The notes under the pieces are model-generated. The model was not told the origin of the DNA. It saw only the letters and a program-made list of their open reading frames with translations, and ran no database searches. A stretch of DNA of 64,000 nucleotides. Source: Ectopseudomonas chengduensis. GTDB taxonomy: Bacteria > Pseudomonadota > Gammaproteobacteria > Pseudomonadales > Pseudomonadaceae. This document shows positions 51,536 to 59,698 of the stretch, piece after piece; the first letter of the stretch is position 1; the number at the start of each line of letters is the position of its first letter. Both the position numbers and the translations under genes were made by a program. The DNA lies in the NCBI RefSeq assembly GCF_015712065.1, contig NZ_JACFYZ010000010.1:100058-164057 (forward strand), read 5' to 3'.

Positions 51536-52579
51536 TCATTGTGAGTATCCGAATAGACGCTTGCCAAGGACACCATCTTGAACATACGAATGTTCTTGAA
51601 GTTGAAGATGGCGATCTAGCAACGGAAAATCTTTCCTAGGGAAACCCCCTAAAAAACGGTACAAGGTTTCATAGCCTGCCCTGTTGATATATGGAAAAAT
51701 CGCTGCCTTATGCAGGTCTCTTGGGATCAGCATCCCGCCCCTTCTTTTCTCACACAGTTTAGTAAATATCAAAAACCTTGAGTAGGGGATAATCTCCAGT
51801 AGTGATGCGGTTAAGACCAAACTACCAAATCTACTTGATGGATCGGCCGTGGACGCCCCCAATAATATACTCTGCTCAAAAGAGCTTGCGTCGGGTGCTC
51901 GTGCATCTTTCCTCGTTTGCAAGTGGATTCTAGCGATTCCGCCTCTACTACCACGAAAGGGACATTGAAGGAAAATATTGAATAGCCTATAAAATAAATC
52001 GTGCAATGTAGGTTGTTGATTGTCTCTACTGATCAGAGCATGCTCAATCTTTGTGAAGGTACTTGAGCAAAAACGAAAGAATAGAGTTTCCTCTATGGAG
52101 GCATTGTTTGATATCGAATTGCAGCTTTGGACAAACGCATCCCATGCCCTTGAGTAACGCGGTGTATCAACTAGTCTCACCAACTCTCGATCATGGGCAG
52201 CGCAGACACAAGAATAAATGTAACACCAGTCCTTCCGCCATATAGGCAAACGACCATTCGCCACATCATCGCGTAAGCAATCAGGGCAAAAAAAACGGCG
52301 ATACCTCCATTCGACTAATTTATCGCCTCGAAGGCAAAAAAAATTTCGTAATAGTTCAGGGGTAATGTCCCCGGCTACACAACTTAATCGCTGGCTGGCG
52401 GATAAGAATTCTGAGTCTGGGTCCGAATATTTGATCTCCACACCCTCCCACCAATACGCTGGGCGTTCTGTTGATGATAATCGAGGGAAGCCAGCGGCGT
52501 TTGGATTAATGCTGCATCGAAACAACCAAGATGAAAGTGTTTCTTCAGAACTTGGTGTTGGCAAGCCAGAGAAACTCAC
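51536..52579 (-). CDS. tniQ: TniQ-family target-selection protein
   Basis: 347 residues from GTG 52579. Starts like other TniQ proteins (SFSGLPTPSSEETLSSWLFR) and has the zinc site FCPDCLRDD (Cys98, Cys101) with CVCAAHD (Cys126, His129). TniQ/TnsD proteins guide the TniA-TniB complex to target sites. TTG 52594 is an alternative start that would overlap tniB by 13 bases; the GTG directly follows the tniB stop. The C-terminal half shows little conservation, typical for target-binding parts. Confidence 0.85.
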   Translation of the reverse strand: MSFSGLPTPSSEETLSSWLFRCSINPNAAGFPRLSSTERPAYWWEGVEIKYSDPDSEFLSASQRLSCVAGDITPELLRNFFCLRGDKLVEWRYRRFFCPDCLRDDVANGRLPIWRKDWCYIYSCVCAAHDRELVRLVDTPRYSRAWDAFVQSCNSISNNASIEETLFFRFCSSTFTKIEHALISRDNQQPTLHDLFYRLFNIFLQCPFRGSRGGIARIHLQTRKDARAPDASSFEQSILLGASTADPSSRFGSLVLTASLLEIIPYSRFLIFTKLCEKRRGGMLIPRDLHKAAIFPYINRAGYETLYRFLGGFPRKDFPLLDRHLQLQEHSYVQDGVLGKRLFGYSQ

Positions 52580-52581
52580 TA

Positions 52582-53442
52582 CTAATAGCCCCAAGGATTC
52601 TTGTTTGCTCGCCGCAGCATATCAACATCCACCTTCTCCCCCCCCATTTTTATGGCATAACAGGCAGCCGCCCTTATCAATTCGAGTGTTTTGTCCATGC
52701 GCCCATTCGACATAGATAAAATAGTGCCTACCATCTCCTCAGAGTACAAATGTGATGGCTGTTTTAGCGGTAGGGACTCCTCTACCTCCAAGAGGAATGA
52801 CCTGAACTCCTCACTCTCTATCCAGTCATCAAGAGCAACTTCGTGAAAACGTCTCTTAAATTCATAATTGGATTTAAGTGCGTTGCGCGCACTAGCAGTG
52901 CCAAAGCAAAATAGTTTCAATCCATATTCAGGGCCGAGCAGCTTTTTAAGAATAGACATGTTAAAACGCTGCTCTTGCTTCGAGCGTAGCAGTGCATCAT
53001 GAAACTCGTCGATCACCAGCCCCCAAATTTGCCTCAGCCTAATAACCTCTCTAATCTCGCTTGGCAGGTCAGAGCTACTTCGGCGACTTGAGCCAGAGCC
53101 AACTGGTATTCCGAGCGCTAAAGCTATCTCATCTTTAAGGCTTTTTTTGGTATCTATTTCTGGGGATGCAGCCAAGGAGACAAAAATCAACCCTGCACTC
53201 CTTTTTACATGGTTTGGAATCTTAGATATTATAGCCGTCTTTCCAGAGCCACCTGGGCCAACCACAAGCAAAGCAGGCGCACTCATACGATCTGGTACAT
53301 CCGCGATATTATTCATCATGCGAAAAACAGCTGCACTAGAGTTATTGTTCACCCATATTTCTTGATGAATTAAGGCTATTCGCGTATCAATATTAGAAGA
53401 CAAATATTTTCTGATGTCCGACCGGACGTGCTCATCACTCAT
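52582..53442 (-). CDS. tniB: TniB-type AAA+ transposition ATPase
   Basis: 286 residues. Walker A GPGGSGKT at 62-69, Walker B LVIDEFHDA (Asp145, Glu146), sensor-type GTASARNAL, and the KRRFHEVALDDW segment seen in TniB/TnsC. It uses ATP to bind target DNA and activate the transposase. ATG 53442 overlaps the tniA stop by four bases. Confidence 0.9.
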   Translation of the reverse strand: MSDEHVRSDIRKYLSSNIDTRIALIHQEIWVNNNSSAAVFRMMNNIADVPDRMSAPALLVVGPGGSGKTAIISKIPNHVKRSAGLIFVSLAASPEIDTKKSLKDEIALALGIPVGSGSSRRSSSDLPSEIREVIRLRQIWGLVIDEFHDALLRSKQEQRFNMSILKKLLGPEYGLKLFCFGTASARNALKSNYEFKRRFHEVALDDWIESEEFRSFLLEVEESLPLKQPSHLYSEEMVGTILSMSNGRMDKTLELIRAAACYAIKMGGEKVDVDMLRRANKNPWGY

Positions 53443-55256
53443 GACTCATCCCCAGGTCGAAATTTTTTTGGAGAGGCTGAATAATTTGGCTTGATATGTT
53501 CCCTGTCAGCGTTAAAGCTACTACTTCTAGGATTTGGATTTGCCTCAGTATAGACTTTTTCAGCGGCCTCTCGGCGTCTTTCCTTCTGCGTTAACTTTTT
53601 ACTTTCCTCTTCAATTTTTTGCTTCCCTCTGTAGGCTTTTAACCCGCCATCACTATCTATGGCTCCGATGCGGACTGGGTGACGATAGAGCTTGCCGGCA
53701 CGATATTCCTCATAGGTAGGAGCCTCAACGGTTACGTCAGACAGGTGTATTGGGCAAAATTGGCCATCCAATTTCACCCATACAACATTCATATCGTACG
53801 GGTCATATTTGACTATGACATTTCTAGTCCCCACATGAGACCCCAATATAGGATCCCAATAAACTTGGCCATGCAAATTAATGCCACCAGGATTAATTTT
53901 TCGGTCTTCTTGAGGCATGAACCAAATCTTTAATTGCTCGGAATTCAAGCCTGCCGGGGGGTAAGGAAGCCCTCCGTTGGGCGCGAAATAGTTTGTCCAC
54001 GCTTGTCGCGGGCTACACTTTAATGCGCTATGAACTGTTGAGTGATAGACAACTACTTCGCGAGAGAACCAGCGAAAAAAATCAGAGAAGGTCATGGTTG
54101 CATTTCTTTCGCTGTTAAGTCCTCTGCGCGCAACAGAATTTGACATTGTAGTCCCCGGCAAGAAATGCACCTTAGTAGTCATGAACGTGCCTATCAGCCG
54201 TTCAACATGACCGCCAAAATGTTTTCTTCCTACAGGTCGGTATTCGGGGGAAATCCCAAAAGATTCACACCCTACTTTAAATTTTGGGCTGGTGAACTCT
54301 GCGGCATTGTCCATATGAAGGACTTCAGGCTTTCCATAGTAGGGGTAGTCTTCTGGATCCAAGCCAACACTTGCCGAAAAGTTTACTTTAGGAAGGACAG
54401 AATGACTAAGAGCGCAAGCCACTGAAACAGTAGACGGGACGTAAAGGCTAAGATAGTAACCAAGAATAACCCTGGTATAGACATCAATTACAATTGTCAG
54501 CCACGGGCGTCCAATAATATTTATGCGATCATCAGCCAACAGAATTATATCGACGAGGGTGTGATCCATCTGTACCCATTGCAGCGGCCTTTCAAGATTT
54601 TTTTTACCCGGGCGAGCTGAAAATTCTTGCGTCGCGGCATCAGGACCTTCTTTAATTCTCATTCTTGTTTTTTCTGAGAGGATTAAGCGTACACGCCTCA
54701 ATACCGTATCTTTGGAAGGGCATGAAAAACCTTGCTCCTTACATGCAACATCCACCTCGCTCCACACTTTGCTGTAGCTGGCTCCTTTCGACTTGAATTT
54801 TTTAGCAGCCTTGAAAATTATGACCTCAACCGACTCATCCAGTCTCGTAACGCCTTTCTTGACACCCCGTGTCTGCGCAATTAAAGATAGTGGGCCTACG
54901 TCAGCGTCAAAAATTTTAGCCAAACGATAGAAGTAACTCTTTGATACACCCAGTAAAGAACAGTACTTAGTGACTACCCCTCCCTCAACCTTCCACTTTC
55001 TGATAATTTCAAAACGCTCAGCTGCCAATGAAAGTTGATCAACGGTGTAATCATTGACATTCAAACCCTCCCCATGATCACTACCATTAATTGCCGTAAC
55101 ACTAGGGATTCGCTGAATGTCGCGCGCCGACACCAGTATTACTTCACCAGAGTCGACAATTGTTACCCTTATCGTTTTGTCACTAAATACCTGTTTGACT
55201 TTCGCAACTTTTCCCTTGGCGACAATGAGTTCCCCAGGGGTTAGCTGATTTGCCAT
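53439..55256 (-). CDS. tniA: TniA-type DDE transposase
   Basis: 605 residues from ATG 55256 (GGAG before it). Mu-type transposase: N-terminal DNA-binding region (about 75-200), rve integrase core with Asp231 (QMDHTLVD), Asp316 (LHMDNAAEF) and Glu352 (GGHVERLIG), and a C-terminal Mu-C domain (about 450-520). It cuts and joins the element ends together with TniB and TniQ. All catalytic residues are present. The basic tail RRREAAEK...KPNYSASPKKF may contact TniB. Upstream are two sets of inverted repeats that could be end-binding sites. Confidence 0.92.
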   Translation of the reverse strand: MANQLTPGELIVAKGKVAKVKQVFSDKTIRVTIVDSGEVILVSARDIQRIPSVTAINGSDHGEGLNVNDYTVDQLSLAAERFEIIRKWKVEGGVVTKYCSLLGVSKSYFYRLAKIFDADVGPLSLIAQTRGVKKGVTRLDESVEVIIFKAAKKFKSKGASYSKVWSEVDVACKEQGFSCPSKDTVLRRVRLILSEKTRMRIKEGPDAATQEFSARPGKKNLERPLQWVQMDHTLVDIILLADDRINIIGRPWLTIVIDVYTRVILGYYLSLYVPSTVSVACALSHSVLPKVNFSASVGLDPEDYPYYGKPEVLHMDNAAEFTSPKFKVGCESFGISPEYRPVGRKHFGGHVERLIGTFMTTKVHFLPGTTMSNSVARRGLNSERNATMTFSDFFRWFSREVVVYHSTVHSALKCSPRQAWTNYFAPNGGLPYPPAGLNSEQLKIWFMPQEDRKINPGGINLHGQVYWDPILGSHVGTRNVIVKYDPYDMNVVWVKLDGQFCPIHLSDVTVEAPTYEEYRAGKLYRHPVRIGAIDSDGGLKAYRGKQKIEEESKKLTQKERRREAAEKVYTEANPNPRSSSFNADREHIKPNYSASPKKFRPGDES

Positions 55257-55366
55257 GGATGTACTCTCCACAACGCTAATCTAGGCGAAGTCTGCCGAGC
55301 GGCGACTTACATCAGTCTCTATCAACGATCGAAATTGGCTGCCGAACACGATACGACGTCACGTTC

Positions 55367-55413
55367 AAAAAATAGACTATTGCTAGCTTTTCTGCCGCGT
55401 CAGTCTATTTTTT
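55367..55413. repeat. Perfect inverted repeat AAAAAATAGACT-N23-AGTCTATTTTTT
   Basis: 12-bp perfect arms, 111 bases upstream of tniA, inside the AT-rich block. Candidate transposase-binding sites or an operator for the tni operon. Confidence 0.7.
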
Positions 55414-55498
55414 AAAAGTTAATCAAGGTATGTGATTGATTATTAGAGATAAATGATATTCTTTTTTTTGATCGGGCATCACAAGCATCTTAGTACCC

Positions 55499-55574
55499 GG
55501 AAGTGAAGATCCAAATTTCTGTGTATCAATAATCCAAATCGCGGAATTTCCCCCAGCTTCGGATTTTTACTTCC
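55499..55574. repeat. Imperfect inverted repeat near the outer edge of the tni block
   Basis: GGAAGTGAAGATCC (55499-55512) faces GGATTTTTACTTCC (55561-55574); 12 of 14 positions pair. It lies where the AT-rich composition ends, so it may belong to the element end. Confidence 0.5.
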
Positions 55575-55712
55575 CTCAGCGCCGGCACTCTGATTTTTTC
55601 GTCAGCCTTTCATGCTTGAACTCAATATGACCGAATGCAGTTGGATCACTACTTCCCGTCCTGCGCAAGACGTATTCCCCGTACGCTTACTGGTCACCTA
55701 CTCAAATGACCT

Positions 55713-55985
55713 TCAGCGAGGCACCGGCAGCGGTGTATTGCTGCTAAGGCTGTCGGCCCAGGCCTGAACTGCTTGGTGATCGATCACGCGGCCTGCGTCC
55801 ACATCGGCCAGGGCCGCTCGGGTCAGGCGGCCGCGCTCTTCTTCCTGATCAATCCATGTGGCCAAGGCTTGCTTGAGAATCCAGTCCGTGGAGCGGCCCA
55901 GATGTGCGGCCATCTGATCGACTCTCTCAGCTAGCTGTACTGGGACGTGAGCCGTGATAACCCGGGTTTCGATTGGGCAGATCAT
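55713..55985 (-). CDS. Ribbon-helix-helix antitoxin (ParD/RelB-like), toxin gene absent
   Basis: 90 residues. RHH fold at the N-terminus (ETRVITAHVPVQLAERVDQM, GRSTDWILKQALATWIDQEE) and a flexible tail (DHQAVQAWADSLSSNTPLPV) of the kind that wraps a ParE/RelE toxin. GGAGTAGCC precedes the ATG. In intact loci the toxin gene overlaps or follows directly. Here only non-coding sequence follows before the tni block, so the toxin was probably lost when the block inserted or by later deletion. Confidence 0.85.
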   Translation of the reverse strand: MICPIETRVITAHVPVQLAERVDQMAAHLGRSTDWILKQALATWIDQEEERGRLTRAALADVDAGRVIDHQAVQAWADSLSSNTPLPVPR

Positions 55986-56445
55986 GATGGGCTACTCCTA
56001 CGCAACGAAGGGCTGCGGACTGTCGTCCATTATGACTGGCCATTTCGTTACTGCCGAGCCGAAAGCAGTCTCGCCAACCAGATGTCTTTGCCGCCGCCCT
56101 TGAATGCAGTATCTAAGTGACACATGCATACAGCAACTGATCGGCTTCTTAGGCAGCGCCGGGCGCTCTAGAACCGGGTTTATAGTCGATTATAGAGTGA
56201 TTATAGAACATTATAGAATTAGCTTTGGGTGCCTGATTGGGGACGCCCGAAGCAGGCAGCTCCTGCACCTCGCCTAACCACAGATGTTTGACTAGGACCC
56301 AAACACCCACTAGGGGCTCGACTTGACGGCTAGCGAGGCCGGTCTTGTGCTAGCGCGCCGAATGGGCGGTGCGAACCCTACGAGCTTGAGAAATCCGGTT
56401 AAACGGAGCTACTAGTTGAGCCCGATACCCTGCCTGACACTCTAT
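55986..56445. other. Gene-free stretch upstream of the copper cluster
   Basis: No gene seen. It contains the helically phased TTATAG repeats listed separately. Confidence 0.4.
56180..56216. repeat. Four helically phased TTATAG repeats
   Basis: TTATAG at 56180, 56190, 56201 and 56211, that is steps of 10, 11 and 10 bases. All copies therefore face the same side of the helix. Possible multi-site regulator binding region or remnant iterons. Confidence 0.7.
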
Positions 56446-56459
56446 TTGATCCAAATCAA
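56446..56459. promoter_or_regulatory. Perfect FNR/Anr-type box TTGAT-N4-ATCAA
   Basis: TTGATCCAAATCAA matches the FNR/Anr consensus exactly. It is centred about 92 bases upstream of the CopL-like gene. If used at the class II position, transcription would start near 56494, in the palindrome described next. Confidence 0.6.
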
Positions 56460-56491
56460 CGAAGTGCTGTTATCGCCAAAACGAGCGTTCA

Positions 56492-56503
56492 TGCCCCGGG
56501 GCA
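56492..56503. promoter_or_regulatory. Perfect 12-bp palindrome TGCCCCGGGGCA
   Basis: Lies 42 bases ahead of the CopL-like start codon, in the presumed promoter/leader. Candidate operator. Confidence 0.5.
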
Positions 56504-56544
56504 ATCTGCTATCGTCGCCCTATCGCCCCGCCTGGTGAATTGCT

Positions 56545-56889
56545 GTGCGTCGGATTGGATTGATCCTGGTAATGATTGCTAGCCTCGTGCTGCCGACCTT
56601 CGGCGGTATGGCTTTCAGCATGCCTGCACAACCTTGCCCGATGCAGAGCGCCGATCATCAGAGCCATGCAATGGCCGATGCTCCGTGCTGCGAGCAAATG
56701 GATAAGTCTGATGGGGTGGCCAGTAAGTCCCCCTGCAAATCCGGCCAGGAATGCAAGACCGGAGGACTTCTCCAGACCACCGTTATCAAGAGCATATCCC
56801 CTCTTCCCTCACGCCCCGAGATATTGCTGACCCAGTCGGTGATTAAGCGGGAGCCCGCAGGACTCTGGCGCCCTCCTCGTTTCGTCTAA
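56545..56889 (+). CDS. CopL-like copper-responsive small exported protein
   Basis: 114 residues from GTG 56545. N-terminal signal peptide (RRIGLILVMIASLVLPTFGG), then a Met-, His- and Cys-rich middle (MPAQPCPMQSADHQSHAMAD, CCEQMDKS, CKSGQECK) suited to Cu(I)/Cu(II) binding in the periplasm. It is like the small CopL/DUF2946-type proteins that open copper-resistance operons. It lies 89 bases ahead of cusC on the same strand. Confidence 0.7.
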   Translation: MRRIGLILVMIASLVLPTFGGMAFSMPAQPCPMQSADHQSHAMADAPCCEQMDKSDGVASKSPCKSGQECKTGGLLQTTVIKSISPLPSRPEILLTQSVIKREPAGLWRPPRFV

Positions 56890-56978
56890 TGCAGTGATCT
56901 TCGCGCCTTTAAACCAGGCGCATCGTCGCGGCCACGCTTTTGGTGGCGACCTCGATCAATCGCATTGGAGGCGAAAGC

Positions 56979-58241
56979 ATGCCCGCTTTCCTTTTCCCAC
57001 GCCGTGGCTATCTCGGTGTGTTAGCTGCCGCATTCTGGGCAGTTCCCTGGGTTGCTGCACAGGCGCAGCCCCTAACCTTCGAACGAGCGCAGGCGCTCGC
57101 CGAACAGCGCGCACCTGAGAACCTGGCACGACAAGCACAGGTCGCTTCGGCACAGCAGGCCGTAGTTCCCGCAGACGCCCTGCCCGATCCCAAGCTGATT
57201 CTCGGCATCGATAATCTGCCCATCGAAGGGCCTGATCGTTACACCCTGAATCGTGACTCAATGACCATGCGCCGCATTGGGCTCATGCAAGAGGTTCCCA
57301 ATGGCGACAAACGCCAGGCCCGCCGCCAGTTGGCCGAGGCCTCCGTTGTCCGGGCCGAGGCCGAGCAGCGCGCCATGCAGCTTGAGGTCAAACGCCAGAC
57401 GGCATTGAGCTGGTTGGATGTGTACTACGCCGAGCACAGTGTTGGCCTCTTCGATCAACTGGACCGCCAGATCGAGCTGCTCCGCTCGACGGTGCAATCG
57501 CTGATCGCCGGTGGCAGCGCTCAGCCTGGTGAACTGCTGCAGGCCGACCAGGAGGCTTTGGCATTGCAGGATCGGCGGGATGAGCTGAGTCGCGACGTGG
57601 CGATAGCTCGGGCCAAGCTGCGCCGCTGGATAGGCAACGAAGCCGATCAACTTCTGGCGGGAGATGTGCCCAGCCTAAGTTTGGATGCCCTCCACCTGCA
57701 GCACCGTTTGACTCAGCATCCCGACTTGCGTGCCGCGTCTGCCCGGGTTGGCGAGGCCAGCGCAGAGTTGAATGAGGCTGTAGCCGAGAAGACACCTGAC
57801 TGGGGCGTAGAGTTTGCCTACAACAACCGCGACAACCAGTTCGGCGACATGGTGATGGTACAGTTCACCTTCGACCTGCCGTTGTTCGTCGGCACACGCC
57901 AGGGCCCCAAGATCAACGCCAAGCAACAGAGCGTGTCGCAGATGGAAGCCGAGCAGGAAGTGCTGCTGCGCGCCCATCAGGCTGAGTTGGAAAGCGGCCT
58001 TGCCGAGTTGGAGCAACTACGCAGAGCTCTGGCGCGTACCGAGAAAACCTTGATCCCTCTGGCGAGCAAACGTGCCGATCTCGAACTGGCCGCCTATCAG
58101 GCCGGCAACAGTCAGCTGGCATCCGTCATCACCGCCCAGCGCGAGCTGATCGAGGCTCAGCTGCGACAGATCGGACAGCAGCGCAAGCTGAGCCAGCTCT
58201 CCGCGAGCTTGTACTACGCCTATGTGGAGGGCCTGCAATGA
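56979..58241 (+). CDS. cusC: Outer-membrane efflux protein CusC/CzcC type
   Basis: 420 residues from ATG 56979 with GGAGG seven bases upstream. Signal peptide (to about residue 29, ending AQAQ), then two TolC-type repeats with long coiled coils (QARRQLAEASVVRAEAEQRA; LIEAQLRQIGQQRKLSQLSA). Forms the outer-membrane channel of the tripartite metal pump. The stop overlaps the cusB start (ATGA). Confidence 0.9.
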   Translation: MPAFLFPRRGYLGVLAAAFWAVPWVAAQAQPLTFERAQALAEQRAPENLARQAQVASAQQAVVPADALPDPKLILGIDNLPIEGPDRYTLNRDSMTMRRIGLMQEVPNGDKRQARRQLAEASVVRAEAEQRAMQLEVKRQTALSWLDVYYAEHSVGLFDQLDRQIELLRSTVQSLIAGGSAQPGELLQADQEALALQDRRDELSRDVAIARAKLRRWIGNEADQLLAGDVPSLSLDALHLQHRLTQHPDLRAASARVGEASAELNEAVAEKTPDWGVEFAYNNRDNQFGDMVMVQFTFDLPLFVGTRQGPKINAKQQSVSQMEAEQEVLLRAHQAELESGLAELEQLRRALARTEKTLIPLASKRADLELAAYQAGNSQLASVITAQRELIEAQLRQIGQQRKLSQLSASLYYAYVEGLQ

Positions 58242-59698
58242 AAATTTCAGCATTAGGTTTTTCCGCGGCCTTGCTGACCATGGGCATTGCCGCGGCAGGC
58301 GGTGGCTACTGGCTGGCCGAGAGGCCGGCCAAACATGAGGTGATGCCAACTCCCGCACCGACGGATGAGCGCAAAGTGCTCTACTGGTATGACCCGATGC
58401 AACCTGACCAGCGCTTCGATAAACCGGGCAAGTCCCCCTTCATGGATATGGAGCTTGTCCCCAAGTACGCAGATGTAGGGCAGGACTCCTCGACCCTGAG
58501 CGTGCCCTCGCAAGCCGTGCAAAATCTCGGGATGCGCACCGCGCCAGTAACTCGCGGTGTGCTGCCTTCGGGTATCGAGGCCGTCGGTTCCCTGGCCTAT
58601 AACCAGCGCGAGGTGGCGAACCAGCAGGCCCGAGCGGGTGGGTTCGTCGAGCGGGTCTACGGACACGCCCCTGGCGATGTATTGCCCGCCGGTACGCCCC
58701 TCGTCGACCTGCTGATTCCCGAATGGTCTGCCGCCCAGCTGGAGTTTCTGGCAGTGTTGCGTACTGCTGACACGCGCTTGATAAGTGCGACTCAGGAGCG
58801 CCTGCGCTTGCTGGGCATGCCCCAATCGTTGGTCGAGCAGGTTCGTCGCAGCGGCCAGCCACGGGCGGTTCAGACCATCACCACGCCAATCGCCGGCGAG
58901 CTGCAGGCATTGGAAGTACGTACCGGGATGACCGTGGCAGCTGGCCAGGACCTGGCGCGGATCAACGGGCTGTCCACGGTCTGGCTCGATGCTGCAATCC
59001 CCGAAGACCAAGCTGGAGCGGTTCAGCTTGGCGCGAGCATCACCGCCACCCTGACCGCTTTCCCAGAACAGCCTCTGCAAGGTCGTGTCGTCGCCTTGCT
59101 GCCGAGTGCCGACTCGCGGACGCGTACGCTCACGGTGCGCAGTGAGTTGCCCAATCCCGCCGGTAAATTGCGCCCCGGCATGTTCGCCGCCGTGCGCCTG
59201 AACAGCACCGTCGAACAACCCGCGTTACTGATCCCGAGTGAAGCTGTGATTCGCACCGGTAAGCGTGCGCTGGTGATGCTGGCCGAAGCCGATGGGCGCT
59301 ACCGCCCCGTGGAGATCACCCTGGGCCGCGAGGGCGATGGGCGTCTGGAGGTGTTGTCCGGTCTTGAGGACGGGCAGTCGATCGTTACCTCCGGACAGTT
59401 CCTGATTGACTCGGAGGCCAGCCTCCAGGGGGTCGTGGCCAGCCATGCCAAGCAGGACAATGCAAAGGAACTCCATGAGTCCCATGGAGTGATTCGTGCC
59501 CTGGACGCCGAGGAGGTCACCCTGGAGCACGGTCCATTCGAGAGTCTGAAGATGCCCGGCATGACCATGGCATTTCCGCTGGCCAGCCCTGAAGTAGCTG
59601 CGGGACTCAAGCCTGGTGATCACGTACGCATCGGCGCTCGTCAGACGGACTCTGGCTTGCAAGTAGAGCGGCTCTACAAGCAAGGAGAGCTGCCATGA
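58238..59698 (+). CDS. cusB: Periplasmic adaptor CusB with N- and C-terminal metal-binding domains
   Basis: 486 residues. Signal anchor (about 5-25), a heavy-metal-binding domain at 49-78 (YWYDPMQPDQRFDKPGKSPF, MDMELVPKY), then the membrane-fusion core (about 90-400) with barrel-sandwich and beta-barrel parts. From about 410 an extra CusF-like domain follows (HGVIRALDAEEVTLEHGPFE, LKMPGMTMAF), with the Met/His/Trp-type Cu(I)/Ag(I) site residues M-x-G-M-x-M. The fusion replaces the separate CusF chaperone of E. coli. The stop overlaps cusA. Confidence 0.92.
   Translation: MKISALGFSAALLTMGIAAAGGGYWLAERPAKHEVMPTPAPTDERKVLYWYDPMQPDQRFDKPGKSPFMDMELVPKYADVGQDSSTLSVPSQAVQNLGMRTAPVTRGVLPSGIEAVGSLAYNQREVANQQARAGGFVERVYGHAPGDVLPAGTPLVDLLIPEWSAAQLEFLAVLRTADTRLISATQERLRLLGMPQSLVEQVRRSGQPRAVQTITTPIAGELQALEVRTGMTVAAGQDLARINGLSTVWLDAAIPEDQAGAVQLGASITATLTAFPEQPLQGRVVALLPSADSRTRTLTVRSELPNPAGKLRPGMFAAVRLNSTVEQPALLIPSEAVIRTGKRALVMLAEADGRYRPVEITLGREGDGRLEVLSGLEDGQSIVTSGQFLIDSEASLQGVVASHAKQDNAKELHESHGVIRALDAEEVTLEHGPFESLKMPGMTMAFPLASPEVAAGLKPGDHVRIGARQTDSGLQVERLYKQGELP

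Larger units (their letters stand above)
51350..55600 (-). mobile_element. Tn5053/Tn402-like transposition module tniA-tniB-tniQ, no cargo
   Basis: Three overlapping genes in the order tniA, tniB, tniQ, in an AT-rich block that contrasts with the GC-rich surroundings on both sides, which supports recent transfer. No resolvase (tniR), integron or resistance gene is present. The ends are approximate: composition changes near 51350 and 55600, and I could not identify matching terminal repeats or a 5-bp target duplication by eye. It separates a dead siderophore locus from an antitoxin gene lacking its toxin. Confidence 0.75.

Noticed and set aside
51350..55600. CRISPR-associated transposon
   Set aside because: TniQ, TniB and TniA are present but there are no Cas genes or repeats in or near the block.
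56180..56216. CRISPR array
   Set aside because: The TTATAG units are six bases with four- to five-base gaps; repeat and spacer lengths do not fit CRISPR and no cas gene is present.
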